The notes beneath the pieces were generated by a model. It was not told the origin of the DNA. It did not search any database and saw only the letters and a list, made by a program, of their open reading frames with translations. From Cryptomeria japonica (lineage: Eukaryota > Streptophyta > Pinopsida > Cupressales > Cupressaceae): a stretch of 64,000 nt of DNA. The position numbers and the translations under genes are program-made. Shown piece after piece: positions 24,064 to 35,005 of this stretch (position 1 is its first letter; each line of letters opens with the position of its first letter). The stretch lies in assembly GCF_030272615.1 (NCBI RefSeq), contig NC_081412.1, positions 695,464,083 through 695,528,082 of the forward strand, written 5' to 3'.

Positions 24064-24770
24064 TCCCTAGGTTGACAGATCCAGTTGAGTAGGAACCTCA
24101 TATAGAGGAGGTTGAGGATGATGCCCCTGCACTGGGACTGGGATAGAGACAGGGATAGGGCCAGGGATAGAGACAGGGATGAGGATAGAGAGTCGAGGCT
24201 TAGAGGTAGGCAGGTGGCAATCTTGGTGCTAGCAGCAGTAGGCTTCTAGCTGGTCAACAGAGGGGTGAGGGTGGATCCCTTGGGAGTATAGGTGTGAGGT
24301 TGGGCAGAGCTGAGGAGGAGAGAGTAGCTTTGAGATAGGTTTAGCAGTGGAGGGAGGAGCAAGGTGGAGTTGGAGGTGGAGATAGGGGTGGAGAGCCTGC
24401 GAGAGAGCAAGAGACTGATGCGAGATGATCGATGAGAGCTCGTCTTATGGAGCTAGAATCACAGTTGATAGTGGCTCAGATGCAGCTAGTAGAGCATGAC
24501 TGATAGCTAGCAGAGCTTAGGGCTGAGCATGAATATGAGGTCACAGAGATGAGAGTAGAGACAAGGCTTTGCGGCAGGAGGTCCTTCACCAGACACGTAG
24601 GGTAGCATAATATGTTGCAGTGTACAACGTAGTAGTTCTAGTTGCACAACAAGTTGTCCCCTACTCATAGTATATGACATGGTCGGAGGGAGCTTGGGAA
24701 CCTCGTTAGGATCCCAGTCAGTAGGCTCCACCTCCTCCACCAGGCGATGAGGGAGAGGCTGAGAGCTAGA
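24064..24770 (+). pseudogene. Plant mobile domain gene, 3' part (RD-rich and coiled-coil tail)
   Basis: Directly after the TCCAT duplication the frame of the mobile-domain gene resumes (LTDPVE, then an acidic stretch). From about 24136 comes a run of Arg-Asp dipeptides (WDRDRDRARDRDRDEDRE) encoded by near-repeats of GATAGAGACAGG. A Gly/Arg-rich segment follows, then a helix likely to form a coiled coil (LMELESQLIVAQMQLVEHD near 24450). Stops interrupt at several places. Known plant mobile domain proteins often carry such low-complexity tails. The function of this tail is unknown. Confidence 0.65.
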
Positions 24771-24894
24771 TAGCCTTTTTTGTAGTTTGGATATTTTTTG
24801 TAGACACACCCATTTTTTGTAGCCTATATGATTCTTTCTCTGATGGGAGTTTGTACAAGTCATGTGACATCATTTTGTACTCTGACTTTATACG

Positions 24895-24916
24895 ATATAT
24901 ATATATATATATATAT
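24895..24916. repeat. (AT)11 microsatellite
   Basis: Perfect AT dinucleotides just after the end of the mobile-domain pseudogene. Confidence 0.9.
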
Positions 24917-25992
24917 GAGATCCAAATTGAATTCATCATACTTGTGTTGATTTGTTTATGAGATTCATTCTATATGCTTTATTCTATATGTATGCATTTC
25001 TTTTCAGCATGGATTTATGTAATGCAAATGATTATGAATGTCTATTTTTGTTTCTTTTCATATGCAAATAGATGAATGTTTAATGAGTAATATGAAATGT
25101 AATGTTATCATTTTTCTATGCAATAGGATGAATGCAAATGAGTAATATGAAATGTATGAATCTATGTAAGATGTCTATGTATGTAGCTAACATCTCAAAA
25201 AACAAGTACTCAATAAAAAAGAATGATGAAAAATAGACCACTTAGCATAAGAAATGATGATGCTTTCAGCTCCCATAAAATTAAGAGATCATTATTATCA
25301 CACCAAAATCACTCTAGATTCACAAAATACAGAATGAAATGCAAAATGATATGCAAAATGTAATCTAAACCTAGTCACTAGATTTAAAATGCTTAAGATT
25401 CATCATCGAGCATAACGAACATAACAGGCAGATTAGAGTTCCTTTATTTTTCAATGTGCAATATTTATTATTTTGTCCGCAATGACCCTTTTTTCATTCA
25501 TATTGTTGGACAGATTTTGTAGGGACCCGAATTGCATCATATAGAAATTGCCTCAAAACAAACAAAGAAATGATGTGGGCCTCCCTGTAGCATTCAAATA
25601 AGTGGAGTCAAGGTATGTGAGGTGATTTTACCTTGATGTGAAGGCTCTTATCATAGACACCTAGCTAGTTTAGATGTTTCCAGATCATTGGGATCATTCC
25701 TACAAGCAGAAAACAAAGAAAATATTATGCCCCCAATCCTTGCTCCTCTTAGTCACAATAGACTTCCTTGAGTTACTCAGAGGAATAATAATTGAAAACC
25801 AATATAAAAGAAAACACACAAAGAAAATATTCATTCATAGCTCAAACTATTTAGTGATTGTTTTTTGTTATGTTATTTTGCTTGTTTACTCAGTGATAAA
25901 ACTCTTCAGTAGTTAGGAGACAAATGACTGACTCGGAGTGGACGACTTGGTTTCACTGACGGAAAGATGACTTGCTTGATATTGCTTAGCGG
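24917..25992. other. Gypsy-A 3' non-coding region
   Basis: AT-rich sequence with no supported gene. A GAGTAATATGAAATGTA word occurs twice (about 25086 and 25140), with other ATGAATG/ATGCAAATG words around it. The right end is set by the short LTR element. Confidence 0.5.
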
Positions 25993-27173
25993 TGCAGGAG
26001 CACCTAACAAAAAGGCACAGAAGGAGTCTATAAGAGGATAAAGATCAATTCATAAGTATATTCAATTAAATTTTCATTTGTAATGTCATTTTGAGTCAAT
26101 ATGAATATATATGTAAGGCTAAAACAGCCCATTGTAATGAGTTGTCCAAGTTGTCCTAATAAGGTCTTGAACTAGTCATTTGGTAAAATTTGTATAAAAT
26201 ATCCTTTGAGGGATAAAATGGTGACAAAAATACATTATTATTCCATCCTAATATGTTTTTAAGGTTATTTTGAAGGTTTAAAGTCATTTGAGTCAAAATT
26301 TGTAAAATGTAACTTTTCAAAAGTTGTAAAAAGACCAAAATGGGAAGTTGTATGGTCTTAAGAGGAAGTTGGGTAGTTGTAACTTCCATGTGAAGATTAA
26401 AAGGCTATAAAACCTCTACAATGGTCATTCATAAGTGAATGTAAAAATTGGAGAATGAATTGGAAAGCATTGGAAACATTTTGGCATCATATTTTCATTG
26501 TTTTCAATCTCTTATTTTTTGATCTTGGAAGTTTTTACTCTTGTTTCCAGGCCTGGTACGGCCATGTACAGCCTGGAAACAAGTATATTTATATCATGAT
26601 AGTGTATTATATTTAATAATATTTCCATTTCTTTTTGTTTGATTTTATTTCATGCATTTTTGAGAAAGTTATGAGAGTTTTGGTGAAAACCATTTGGAAC
26701 TACCCAAAACCCTCATTCACGGCGACCAGTTTTGGAAAAACCATCATAACTTTGGATTTAACCATTGGATCTTTCTATAATTTGGAGAAAAGTTTGATAA
26801 CTAGAATTTATATAATCTGACTAGAGCGATTGGCTTGGGAATTAATATGTTAAGATTTATTAATGACTGTTCATGACTGTAATTTCATGACTAGAATAGA
26901 GTCGATTTCATAGTTTGGGAAAATTCTTGATTTTCATTTGCAAGAAATGAATAGATGAAGGGTTTAAATGATTAATATTTAATGCATAATGTATGGATCT
27001 AAAATAATGATGGATTTATATCTATGGAGAAGATTTGATAATGGTAATTTGTTTGATGATTTTGTTGGGAAATATATGACAATGCCTGTAACATGTTGGA
27101 AGATTTGTGTTGATGATTGAACTTCACAAATGATTTGAGGTTATTGGTTGGATGATCATGATGCTCTGCATCA
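25993..27173 (+). repeat. Short LTR element, 5' LTR
   Basis: 1181 bp, aligned throughout with 28483-29654. It contains a TTCCAGGCCTGGTACGGCC-like palindromic stretch near 26550 and ends GCATCA. Confidence 0.85.
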
Positions 27174-27176
27174 AAT

Positions 27177-27188
27177 TGGTATTAGAGC
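27177..27188 (+). promoter_or_regulatory. Short LTR element primer binding site
   Basis: TGGTATTAGAGC, one C-to-T change from the Met-tRNA site TGGTATCAGAGC, three bases after the LTR. Confidence 0.75.
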
Positions 27189-27693
27189 TAGAAGAGCTCG
27201 AGTGTGTGGGTAGAGAACCAAAGGAGGCAATCCACACCAGGACCTAGCCATGAATGATTTGTTATTTGGTTTTTGCTGATGAGTTTTTGTTTGCAAGATG
27301 CTCGTCTATCTAGCTGCAAGAAGAGAGACAAGGAAGGTCTATCAAGGGCCAAAGGGATGGTCCATTGATTGCCAAGAGACTAGGCAGAGAGGCAAAGAGG
27401 AGAAATCCTAGGTGAGGCAAGGAGTTTGTTGGTGAGGTGATGCAACATGGAGAGGTGGACTTATGGTTGGTAAAAACAATTGGGTGACAACCACTACAAT
27501 ATCCATTGGTAGGAGTCACAAAGAGATTGTTTGAGAAGGAAGAAGCAACATAAAGAAGCTGAGAGCAACATAAAGAGGCATAAAGAGGCAAAGATGAAGA
27601 CAAAGGTGAAAATTTTCACTCAAAATTTTTCTTGCAGGTCATTGTACCCATGTTTCCAAGGGACTTGGAAAATTTTCAAGGTTGGGAGTATGG

Positions 27694-28400
27694 TGCAGAA
27701 GCACCTAAGCATAGAAGCATACTAGGAGGTCAAAAGTCTCAATATGAGCATTTTTATTGTATTTGAGTCATTCATAATGTATTAAGGCTATTTGAGTCCA
27801 TTGAATCATAATATGTAAGGATAAATGAGCCATTTTGTCCAAAGATATCATATTTGATCCATTAAAAAGTGTCCATGTAAGAGTTAGAGTCATTTTTGTC
27901 AAAACATGCAAAAATTGTAAAAGTTGCAAAGTTGCAACATTGTCAAAAAGTGCAACAAAAGTGAAAAAAATGAAATCCATTGGTTATGAGGTGGTTGGAG
28001 TAGTTAGAAAGGAGTTGTAAATGGTTTATAAAACCATGTTTGGTCGAAATCAAGAGGGTAGATTAGTTTGGAGGGGATTTGACAAAGATTATCCATCAAA
28101 CCCTCAAACTGTCATGAGGTTTTAAGGAATCTATGGCTGTCATAGATCCATGGAGGATCACATTTGGTGTAATTTTGTATGTAGATGTTATTGAATGATA
28201 TATTAATGAGATATATTTTAGATTAATCCTTTCTTATGCATTTTTGTGGGGTATTTGGCAAGATATGTTTGTTTTTACAATAATTGTCAAAACCCTGCCA
28301 AGGGTTACCCATTTTTGGGAAAATGATCATAAATTTTGATTTAACCATTGGATCTAGCTAAAATTTGGAGAGAACTTGTTTAACTTAGTAATTTAACTTA
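27694..28400 (+). repeat. Third, truncated and diverged LTR copy
   Basis: Starts TGCAGAAGCACCTAAGC after the same GTTTCCAAGGGACTTGG-containing tail that precedes the 3' LTR. It follows the LTR for its first part only, then breaks off; the internal tail repeats at about 28418-28482. It is more diverged than the two outer LTRs. Confidence 0.65.
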
Positions 28401-28482
28401 TGACTCACTCAAAAATTTCTTGTAGGTTCTTTTAATCCATGTTTCCAAGGGACTTGGAAACTTTTCAAAGTCAGGAGCATGG

Positions 28483-29654
28483 TGTAGGAGCACCTAACAC
28501 AAAGGCACAAAAGGAGTCTATAAGAGGATAAAGATAAATTAATAAATATATTCCATTAAATTTTCATTTGTAATGTCATTTTGAGTCAATATGAATCAAT
28601 ATGTAAGGCTAAAAGAGCCCATTGTAATGAGTTGTCCAAGTTGTCCTATTAAGGTCTTGAATTAGTCATTTGGTAAAATTTGTATAAAATATCCTTTGAG
28701 GGATAAAATGGTGACAAAAATACATTATTATTCCATCCTAATATGTTTTGAACATTATTTTGAAGGTGTAAAGTCATTTGAGTCAAAATTTGTAAAATGC
28801 AACTTTTCAAAAGTTGTAAAAAGACCAAAATGGGAAGTTGTATGGTCATAAGAGGAAGTCGGGTAGTTGTAACTTAAATGTAAAGATTAAAAGGATATAA
28901 AACCTCTATAATGGTCATTCATAAGTGAATGTAAAAATTGGAGAAGGAATTGGAAAGCATTGGAAACATTTTGGTATCATATTTTCATTGTTTTCAATCT
29001 CTTGTTTTGTGATCTTGGAAGTTTTTCCTCTTGTTTCTAGGCCTGGTACAACCATGTACAACATAGAAACAAGTGTATTTATATCATTATAGTGTATTAT
29101 AATGAATAATATTTCCATTTCTTTTGGTTTGAGTTGATTTAATGCATTTTTGAGAAAGTTATGAGAGTTTTGGTGAAAACCGTTTGAAACTACCCAAAAC
29201 CCGGTGACCAGTTTTGGAAAAACCATCATAACTTTGAATTTAACCATTGGATATTTCTATAATTTGGAGGAAAGTTTTATAACTAGCATTTAGATAATCT
29301 AATTGGAGCTATTGTATTGGAAATTAATAAGTTAAGAGTTATTAATGACTGTTCATGACTATAATTTCATGACCAGAATAGAGTCGATTTCATAGTTTGG
29401 GAAATTCTTGATTTTTATTTGCAAGAAATGAATAGATGAAGGGTTTAAATGATTAATATTTAATGCATAATATATGGATCTAAAATAATTATGGATTTAT
29501 ATCTATGGACAATATTTGATAATGGTTATTTGTTTGATGATTTTGTTGGGAAATATATGACAATGCCTGTAACATGTTGGAAGATTTGTGTTGATGATTG
29601 AACTTCACGAATGATTTCAGGTTCTTGGTTGGACAATAATGATGCTCTGCATCA
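28483..29654 (+). repeat. Short LTR element, 3' LTR
   Basis: 1172 bp copy of 25993-27173, preceded by GTCAGGAGCATGG as a likely polypurine tract and followed by CTTAGG. Confidence 0.85.
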
Positions 29655-30089
29655 CTTAGGACATGTAATATACTTTTTCAATTAGCCTAAGACTAGGACT
29701 TTGATCAGTTTCAAGTGCTGAGGGTTCCAACGAACCAGGATGTCACAAAAGTGACTAAAATATATGTACAAGCGAAAGAAAAGATGTAGGAAAGTGAGAA
29801 TGTCAATGCTGTGTTGATAGATGGAGTGCTTGAGTACAAGAGGCGCCTATTTGTCAAGTTTTTACCTACTTGGCAGAGATTCATTTTTTTTTACCAAGGT
29901 GCCCGTTTACCAGGTTTTCACCAGGGCATTTTCTCTCTTTATATTTTTTTTTTCTCTTTTTTTTTACTTTTTTTTTGTTTTATGACTTTTCTGATCTTAT
30001 TTTTATTTTTTTCAAGACTTTTTCAGCTGTACATGTTGTTGGAGTAGAGAATGCCAAGTGAATAATTTCTTCAAGTGCATGGTGTTAAT
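29655..30089 (-). other. Gypsy-A region downstream of integrase
   Basis: Non-coding, with a strong T-rich run at 29880-30020. On the minus strand it holds GGTGAAAACCTGGTAAACGG (29893-29928), a word also present twice in Gypsy-C at 37753-37820. Confidence 0.5.
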
Positions 30090-31496
30090 TAGTTCACGGA
30101 GCTATTCTCTTTCCAAGTTTGAGAGTTGATAGGCACCAGAGCCAAATACTGCAGTAATGATGTAGGGACCCAACCAGTTGGGTTCAAACTTCCCTTTGTT
30201 GTCTCGAAACTGCTAATTTTTAGGATTTTCTCTCAGGACTAGGTCACCAACATGAAATTCTCTTTGTCTAACTTTCTTGCTATATACTCTGGACATTCTT
30301 TTTTGATACAATCTGAGATGACCAAACACCACTTACCGACACTCATCCAACAATTTGAGTTCTTGCAATCTAGATATTCTATGATCTTCGTCAGTAACAA
30401 GACCTTGCAAGGAAACTCTTAGAGATGGTACTTTTACTTCAATAGGTAATACTGCTTCAGACCCATACACCAAAGAGAAAGGTGTAGCCTCAGTAGGTGT
30501 TTTGATACTTGTTCTGTAAGTCCATAATGCAAGATTGAGCTGCAGATGCCAATCTTTCCCAGATTTGTTCACTGTTCTATGCAAGATAGTCAATAGGTTT
30601 TGGTTAGATGCCTCAACTTGTCCATTACCTTGAGGGTAATATACTGATGACCAATGTTGTTTTATTTTGAATTTCTCATAGAGCTTGTCCAGATCTTTAT
30701 TCTTGAACTATCCTCCATTATAAGTCACGATGGACGAAGGTATCCCATAGCTGTAGATGATATAATTTAGGATGAACAAGGCAACTTTTTTACCAATTGC
30801 TTTGATGAGTGAAACTGCTTCTACCCACTTGGTGAAATACTCAGTGGTAGTTATGATGAATTTATGTCCGTTAGATGAAGCAGAATATATCTGACCAATG
30901 AGATCAAAGGCCCATTACTGAAAAGGCCAATGTGTAGTGAAGGGTATAAGATCCCTTGCTGGAGCATGTATGAGATTTCCATGTAGCTGACATTTCTCAC
31001 AAGTCTTAGCAAATTTAATAGAATCTTTCTCCATGTCTGGCCAGTAGTAGCGAGCCCATAATAGTTTCCAAGCTAAAGTAAGACCATTCGAATGAGATCC
31101 ACAAATACCTTCATGAACCTCCGATAACACACATTTTGATTCTTCAGTTTCTAGACACCTAAGCAATGTACCATCCAAACCTCATCTAAATAAATCATTA
31201 GCAATGATAACATATCATGAAGCATTTTGATTTAGGTTTCTTTTCTCATTATAGGTAATATTTTTAGGGATAATTTGGTCTCGTAGATAAGAGTAGATGT
31301 GGCTGTATCGGGATGAGTCATGTCCAATAATAGCATAGACTATTTGGGTGTCAGGAGAATCATAGGCCAGGTAATGTAACTCTTCCACCAGGAATTCAAA
31401 ATGAAAATTAGACTCTTGTAACTTAGGTATAGACACCAAGGTGGCCATAGCATCTGCTGCTCTATTTTCAGATCTAGGAATCTGTTGGAATGATAC
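30090..31496 (-). pseudogene. Gypsy-A RNase H end, integrase
   Basis: Right to left: the end of the RNase H/linker (IPRSENRAADAMATLVSIPK near 31490-31430), the H2C2 zinc finger (VHEGICGSHSN ... CEKCQLH, about 31115-30980), the integrase core with FDLIGQIYSASSNGHKF near 30900, VTYNGG near 30725 where the second catalytic Asp is replaced by Tyr, and NGQVEASNQ with the catalytic Glu near 30625. The C-terminal part shows YGSEAVLPIEV (30450) and GDLVLRENPKN (30250). Stops occur at about 31215, 30912, 30705 and 30215. The upstream half of RNase H lies beyond the inserted Gypsy-C/D cluster at 47441 and above. The D-to-Y change alone would abolish integration. Confidence 0.88.
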
Positions 31497-32799
31497 TGTA
31501 GACACCCAAAAATGGTCAACGCTTGCGAAGTCATACTTTAACAATTGCGCATTGCCTCATTTTAGGTTTTTTTGCGTCGCATTAACATTTCTCCTATGTC
31601 ACGCACTTGGTTTTTATCATTTGCGAACATCGAGTCATTCTTCTACATTCTTCATTCATCTCATCTTCGAATTTGGTCTTGTCGACAACAATCTTCAATC
31701 ATGATTTTGGTCGATCTTTGTCCTTGTCAATCTTGTCATATTGCGATCGATTCGTCATCGATCCTTGTCCTTTTCAATCATGTCAATTTGGTCAATTTGT
31801 CATTGATTTTTTTCAACCAATCTCAATCAAATCATTTATCAACACTGGTCATTTATCAATTCAAAATCATGATCGAATCGATATCAATTATCCTTCATCA
31901 AGACCTAATTGTCATCCTCGCATTGCTAATTCATCTTCTAGGGTTTTATGATTTAATCATTTAACCTTGTGTGTCATTTTCTTCCTTTAGGATTAATAAA
32001 TTACTTATTTATTAATCCTAAGTTTCCTCATTACAATTAAATATTCATTTAATTGGCTAATTATTCCTCTTTGTGAGTGAATTAATTAATAAATGAAAAA
32101 TTATTGATTAATTCACTAATTTCTAATTTCATTATTTCCACCTATTTCTAATTTTCCAATTCAAATTCCATCTAATTAACTTGTCTCTAGTTCTCCCTAT
32201 TTTTGTGCTTCATGTGTCATACTCTTGACATAGCAATTTGTCATAGAGTCTTGTCTTGACATAGCAATTTGTCATAGAGTCTTGTCTTGACATAGAAATT
32301 TGTCATAAGAACTTGTCTTGACATAGAAATTTGTCATAAAATCTGTCATAAGCCTCTTTGCATAGCAACATGTCATAACTTTTCTACTATTGATTTGAAT
32401 TTCTATTCAAATCTCTTTCATGCTAATTTTCTCATTTATCCAATTCTTCTATAAATTGGATGATTTTCAATCAAACCTGGTCTGAATTTTCTATCAATCT
32501 ACCGAACCTTCGTTTCTAGTACTCTTGAGCCTTTTTGCTTTCAATTGTGTGAGCACTTGTAGGTGAGATCCACAAAACTATTGAAGAGGAAAGAACAACA
32601 ATGGAGCCGCATGGAAGGAGTATTCAATCTTACATCTGGTTTGCATAATGTTTTCTTTTGAATGCTTCGTTTTCATACCTCTATTGAATGTGCTTTAGAA
32701 TTAGGTTCATTTCAATGAGTATTCTCATGATATTGCTTTGATTGTCTTGTGTTTTGTTTTGATCTACTTATTGTGATAATTCCTAATTCTTACGCTACA
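31497..32799 (+). repeat. Gypsy-C 5' LTR
   Basis: 1303 bp with inverted ends TGTAG...CTACA. It contains short tandem units CTTGACATAGCAATTTGTCA at about 32220-32340, seen with different copy numbers in the other LTR fragments. Confidence 0.88.
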
Positions 32800-32804
32800 T
32801 TAAT

Positions 32805-32820
32805 TGGTGAACCCGACGTG
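32805..32820 (+). promoter_or_regulatory. Gypsy-C putative primer binding site
   Basis: TGGTGAACCCGACGTG starts a few bases after the LTR, with the usual TGG beginning. I cannot name the priming tRNA with confidence. Confidence 0.55.
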
Positions 32821-35005
32821 AACATGCTTGGATCTAATATCTTTTTGAATTTTTTGTGAAGTTGCAGAACTTTTTTGTGGAGAAATTGCAGATTTTTCTT
32901 CGAAGAAAAAAGAAGTCATAATCAATTGAAAACGTAAAAAAATGCGTGCAAAATTAAAATAAACGATTTCTGGGTTTATTAGATCACGTTGTTATCTTTC
33001 CAGATCATTTTACGGTTTGTAATTTGGATAAATATTGAAAAAGTTATGACGTTTTTAATTATGCTGCTGTAAATGGTCAAAATTTTGAAAAAAACAAAAT
33101 CATGCAACCTTCATCTAGATTAATTTAGCTTGGCAAATTAATCATGCATTCATGCAAATAATTTTTGGTGTTTTTGCTTTTTGTTTTCTATGCTTTGGAT
33201 TTTGGTACTAATTATTTGTGCAGGATCTTGGCATACGCATGACAAAGACTAAAAATCAAACTACTAACATGTGTTATGCAGATTCGATGGTCAAAGACAA
33301 CAAATCAAACTTCTGACATGTGTTTTGCAGGTTGCCTTGGAGAAACAACCAAATTGTGTGTTTGAGTTTTTTAATTAGGCACTTAGTGATTTTATAAATA
33401 GGTGGAAATGAACCTTTGTTTGCTTTGTTTGTTAAGTATGACATTGGAGTAGGAGAGTATGCTCTCATCCTTCATTGGGTGATCAGAAATCCAGATCTTC
33501 GGTACCATACTTGTGTTGTTGATTGTTTATCTCCATTAGAGGGCCTGCCTTCCCGACCACTTTTCTTTAGCAAGCAAGTGATAATCGTGAGAAGGGGATG
33601 ACCCAAAGTGAGTACGGCTAGAATTCCTTGGCATTCTAACTCACTATAAACAAATACCTGATGAGCGAAAGCTTTGAAGGAAGTGTTACATGGGAATTGC
33701 AGTTACTTGGGAAGTGATGCCCCTTGAAACTCTTTCTCATATCAACATCTAAGTAGGGCCTCTTGGTCTAAATCGCGCTTGCGCGACTACATTTGTTTGG
33801 TATCTTGATGGGCTTAATGTCTCAATCATGCTTGCATGACATCAAGGAGTAATGCTTAACAGAAATCCTTACTACACACCTTGTTTTTAGAGGCCAAAAA
33901 CCCTTCTAGTTGCTTGAGAAGGACAAATTCGGATACTTGGAAGAGATACTAAGTTCGCCATGGGGAGATTCCATGGGGACTGATGCTTGGCTGCCCTGAG
34001 AAGTGAGTGTCGTGGAGGGGAGCCCGTGGGGTCAAGCATCTATGTATTCTCCTTGAATCTCATAATGAGTCTACCTCTCAAGTACCTAATGTCTTTGCCT
34101 ACCCTAAGGAATGTGGAAATGAGCATGAGTGTCTTGAGTCTAAGTTGCAATATCTTGTATTCTTTGATTGTCAAAAGTTGAATTGCATCCCATTTCAAAA
34201 AGCAAAACAAATTGATTCAAAACAAGGTTAAACACAAGAGACATTCATCCAACAAAAGTTCAACAAGATTCAAAACACACCTTCAAACATGATGATCAAA
34301 CATTGTTCCAAATCTTGTCTTAACATTCATGTCACTTACATTTAGGTTCATCCTAGGTTGCATTTTGCAAGTTCATCGTCAATTGTCAAGGTTAAATTTC
34401 ACCTAAGTCATACTCCTTCGCATATCAATAAAAGTCACCCATTTGCATATGTCCTCTTGCATAAGAGTAATATCATTTCATAATTAAACCTTAGGTTTCA
34501 TCTTAGGTTGACATTGTCATACATTTGCATTTGCATACCCTAAGCCTCTTCATTAAGCTTGAGTCATTATGATATCATATTAGGGTCATTATCATAGCAA
34601 TTGTCCTTTTGCATATAGTGTCAAAGCTAGGTCTTGTCATACTTGAGTAATCCAAATCTTTGATAAACCCTAAGTCATTGTTAAGAAGTCTAGACCTTAT
34701 CAAATCTTTTGTCCTTTTGTCATCAATATCATTTCGTCAAACCTAGCTTAGTATCCAAGCATATAGGGGAGACATTGTCATCTTGTCCTTTGTCAATTAA
34801 GTCCTTTTGTCCTTTGAGGTATAGACATCATTTCAATTTCCTAAGGGTCCATCTCTTAGATTTGCATTTCAAAAGTTTGTCAAAATCTTCAAAACAACCA
34901 AAAACATAGATTGCATTTTCATATATTTAGTTTGCATTTAGTTACATATCATATATTGTCTTGGAAAAATTCCAAAAAAAAAAAATTTGCATTTGCATAA
35001 GTGAC
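32821..35005 (+). other. Gypsy-C 5' leader
   Basis: 2.2 kb without a convincing ORF. Near 33263-33281 and 33310-33331 two similar stretches resemble 3' splice sites (TACTAAC then TGTTATGCAG; CTTCTGAC then TGTTTTGCAG). A donor-like GTAGGTGAG lies in the LTR near 32560. From 34380 onwards CTTTTGTC/CATTGTCA words are frequent. A diverged inverted copy of 34393-35013 lies at 41664-42243. Confidence 0.5.

Larger units (their letters stand above)
25993..29654 (+). mobile_element. Short-internal LTR retrotransposon (non-autonomous) with an extra partial LTR
   Basis: Full LTRs at 25993-27173 and 28483-29654 share their start (TGCAGGAGCACC / TGTAGGAGCACC) and end (GATGCTCTGCATCA). A Met-tRNA PBS follows the first. 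The internal part is only about 520 bp and encodes nothing. A third, 3'-truncated LTR copy starts at 27694, followed by a second copy of the internal tail. A CTTAG word flanks both ends, but on the left it sits three bases away from the LTR. It cannot move without enzymes from another element. Confidence 0.75.

Noticed and set aside
31572-31964. Frames of 110-130 codons recurring at 31572, 39618 and 40432
   Set aside because: They recur only because they lie in copies of the Gypsy-C LTR; two frames overlap each other and none has a domain.
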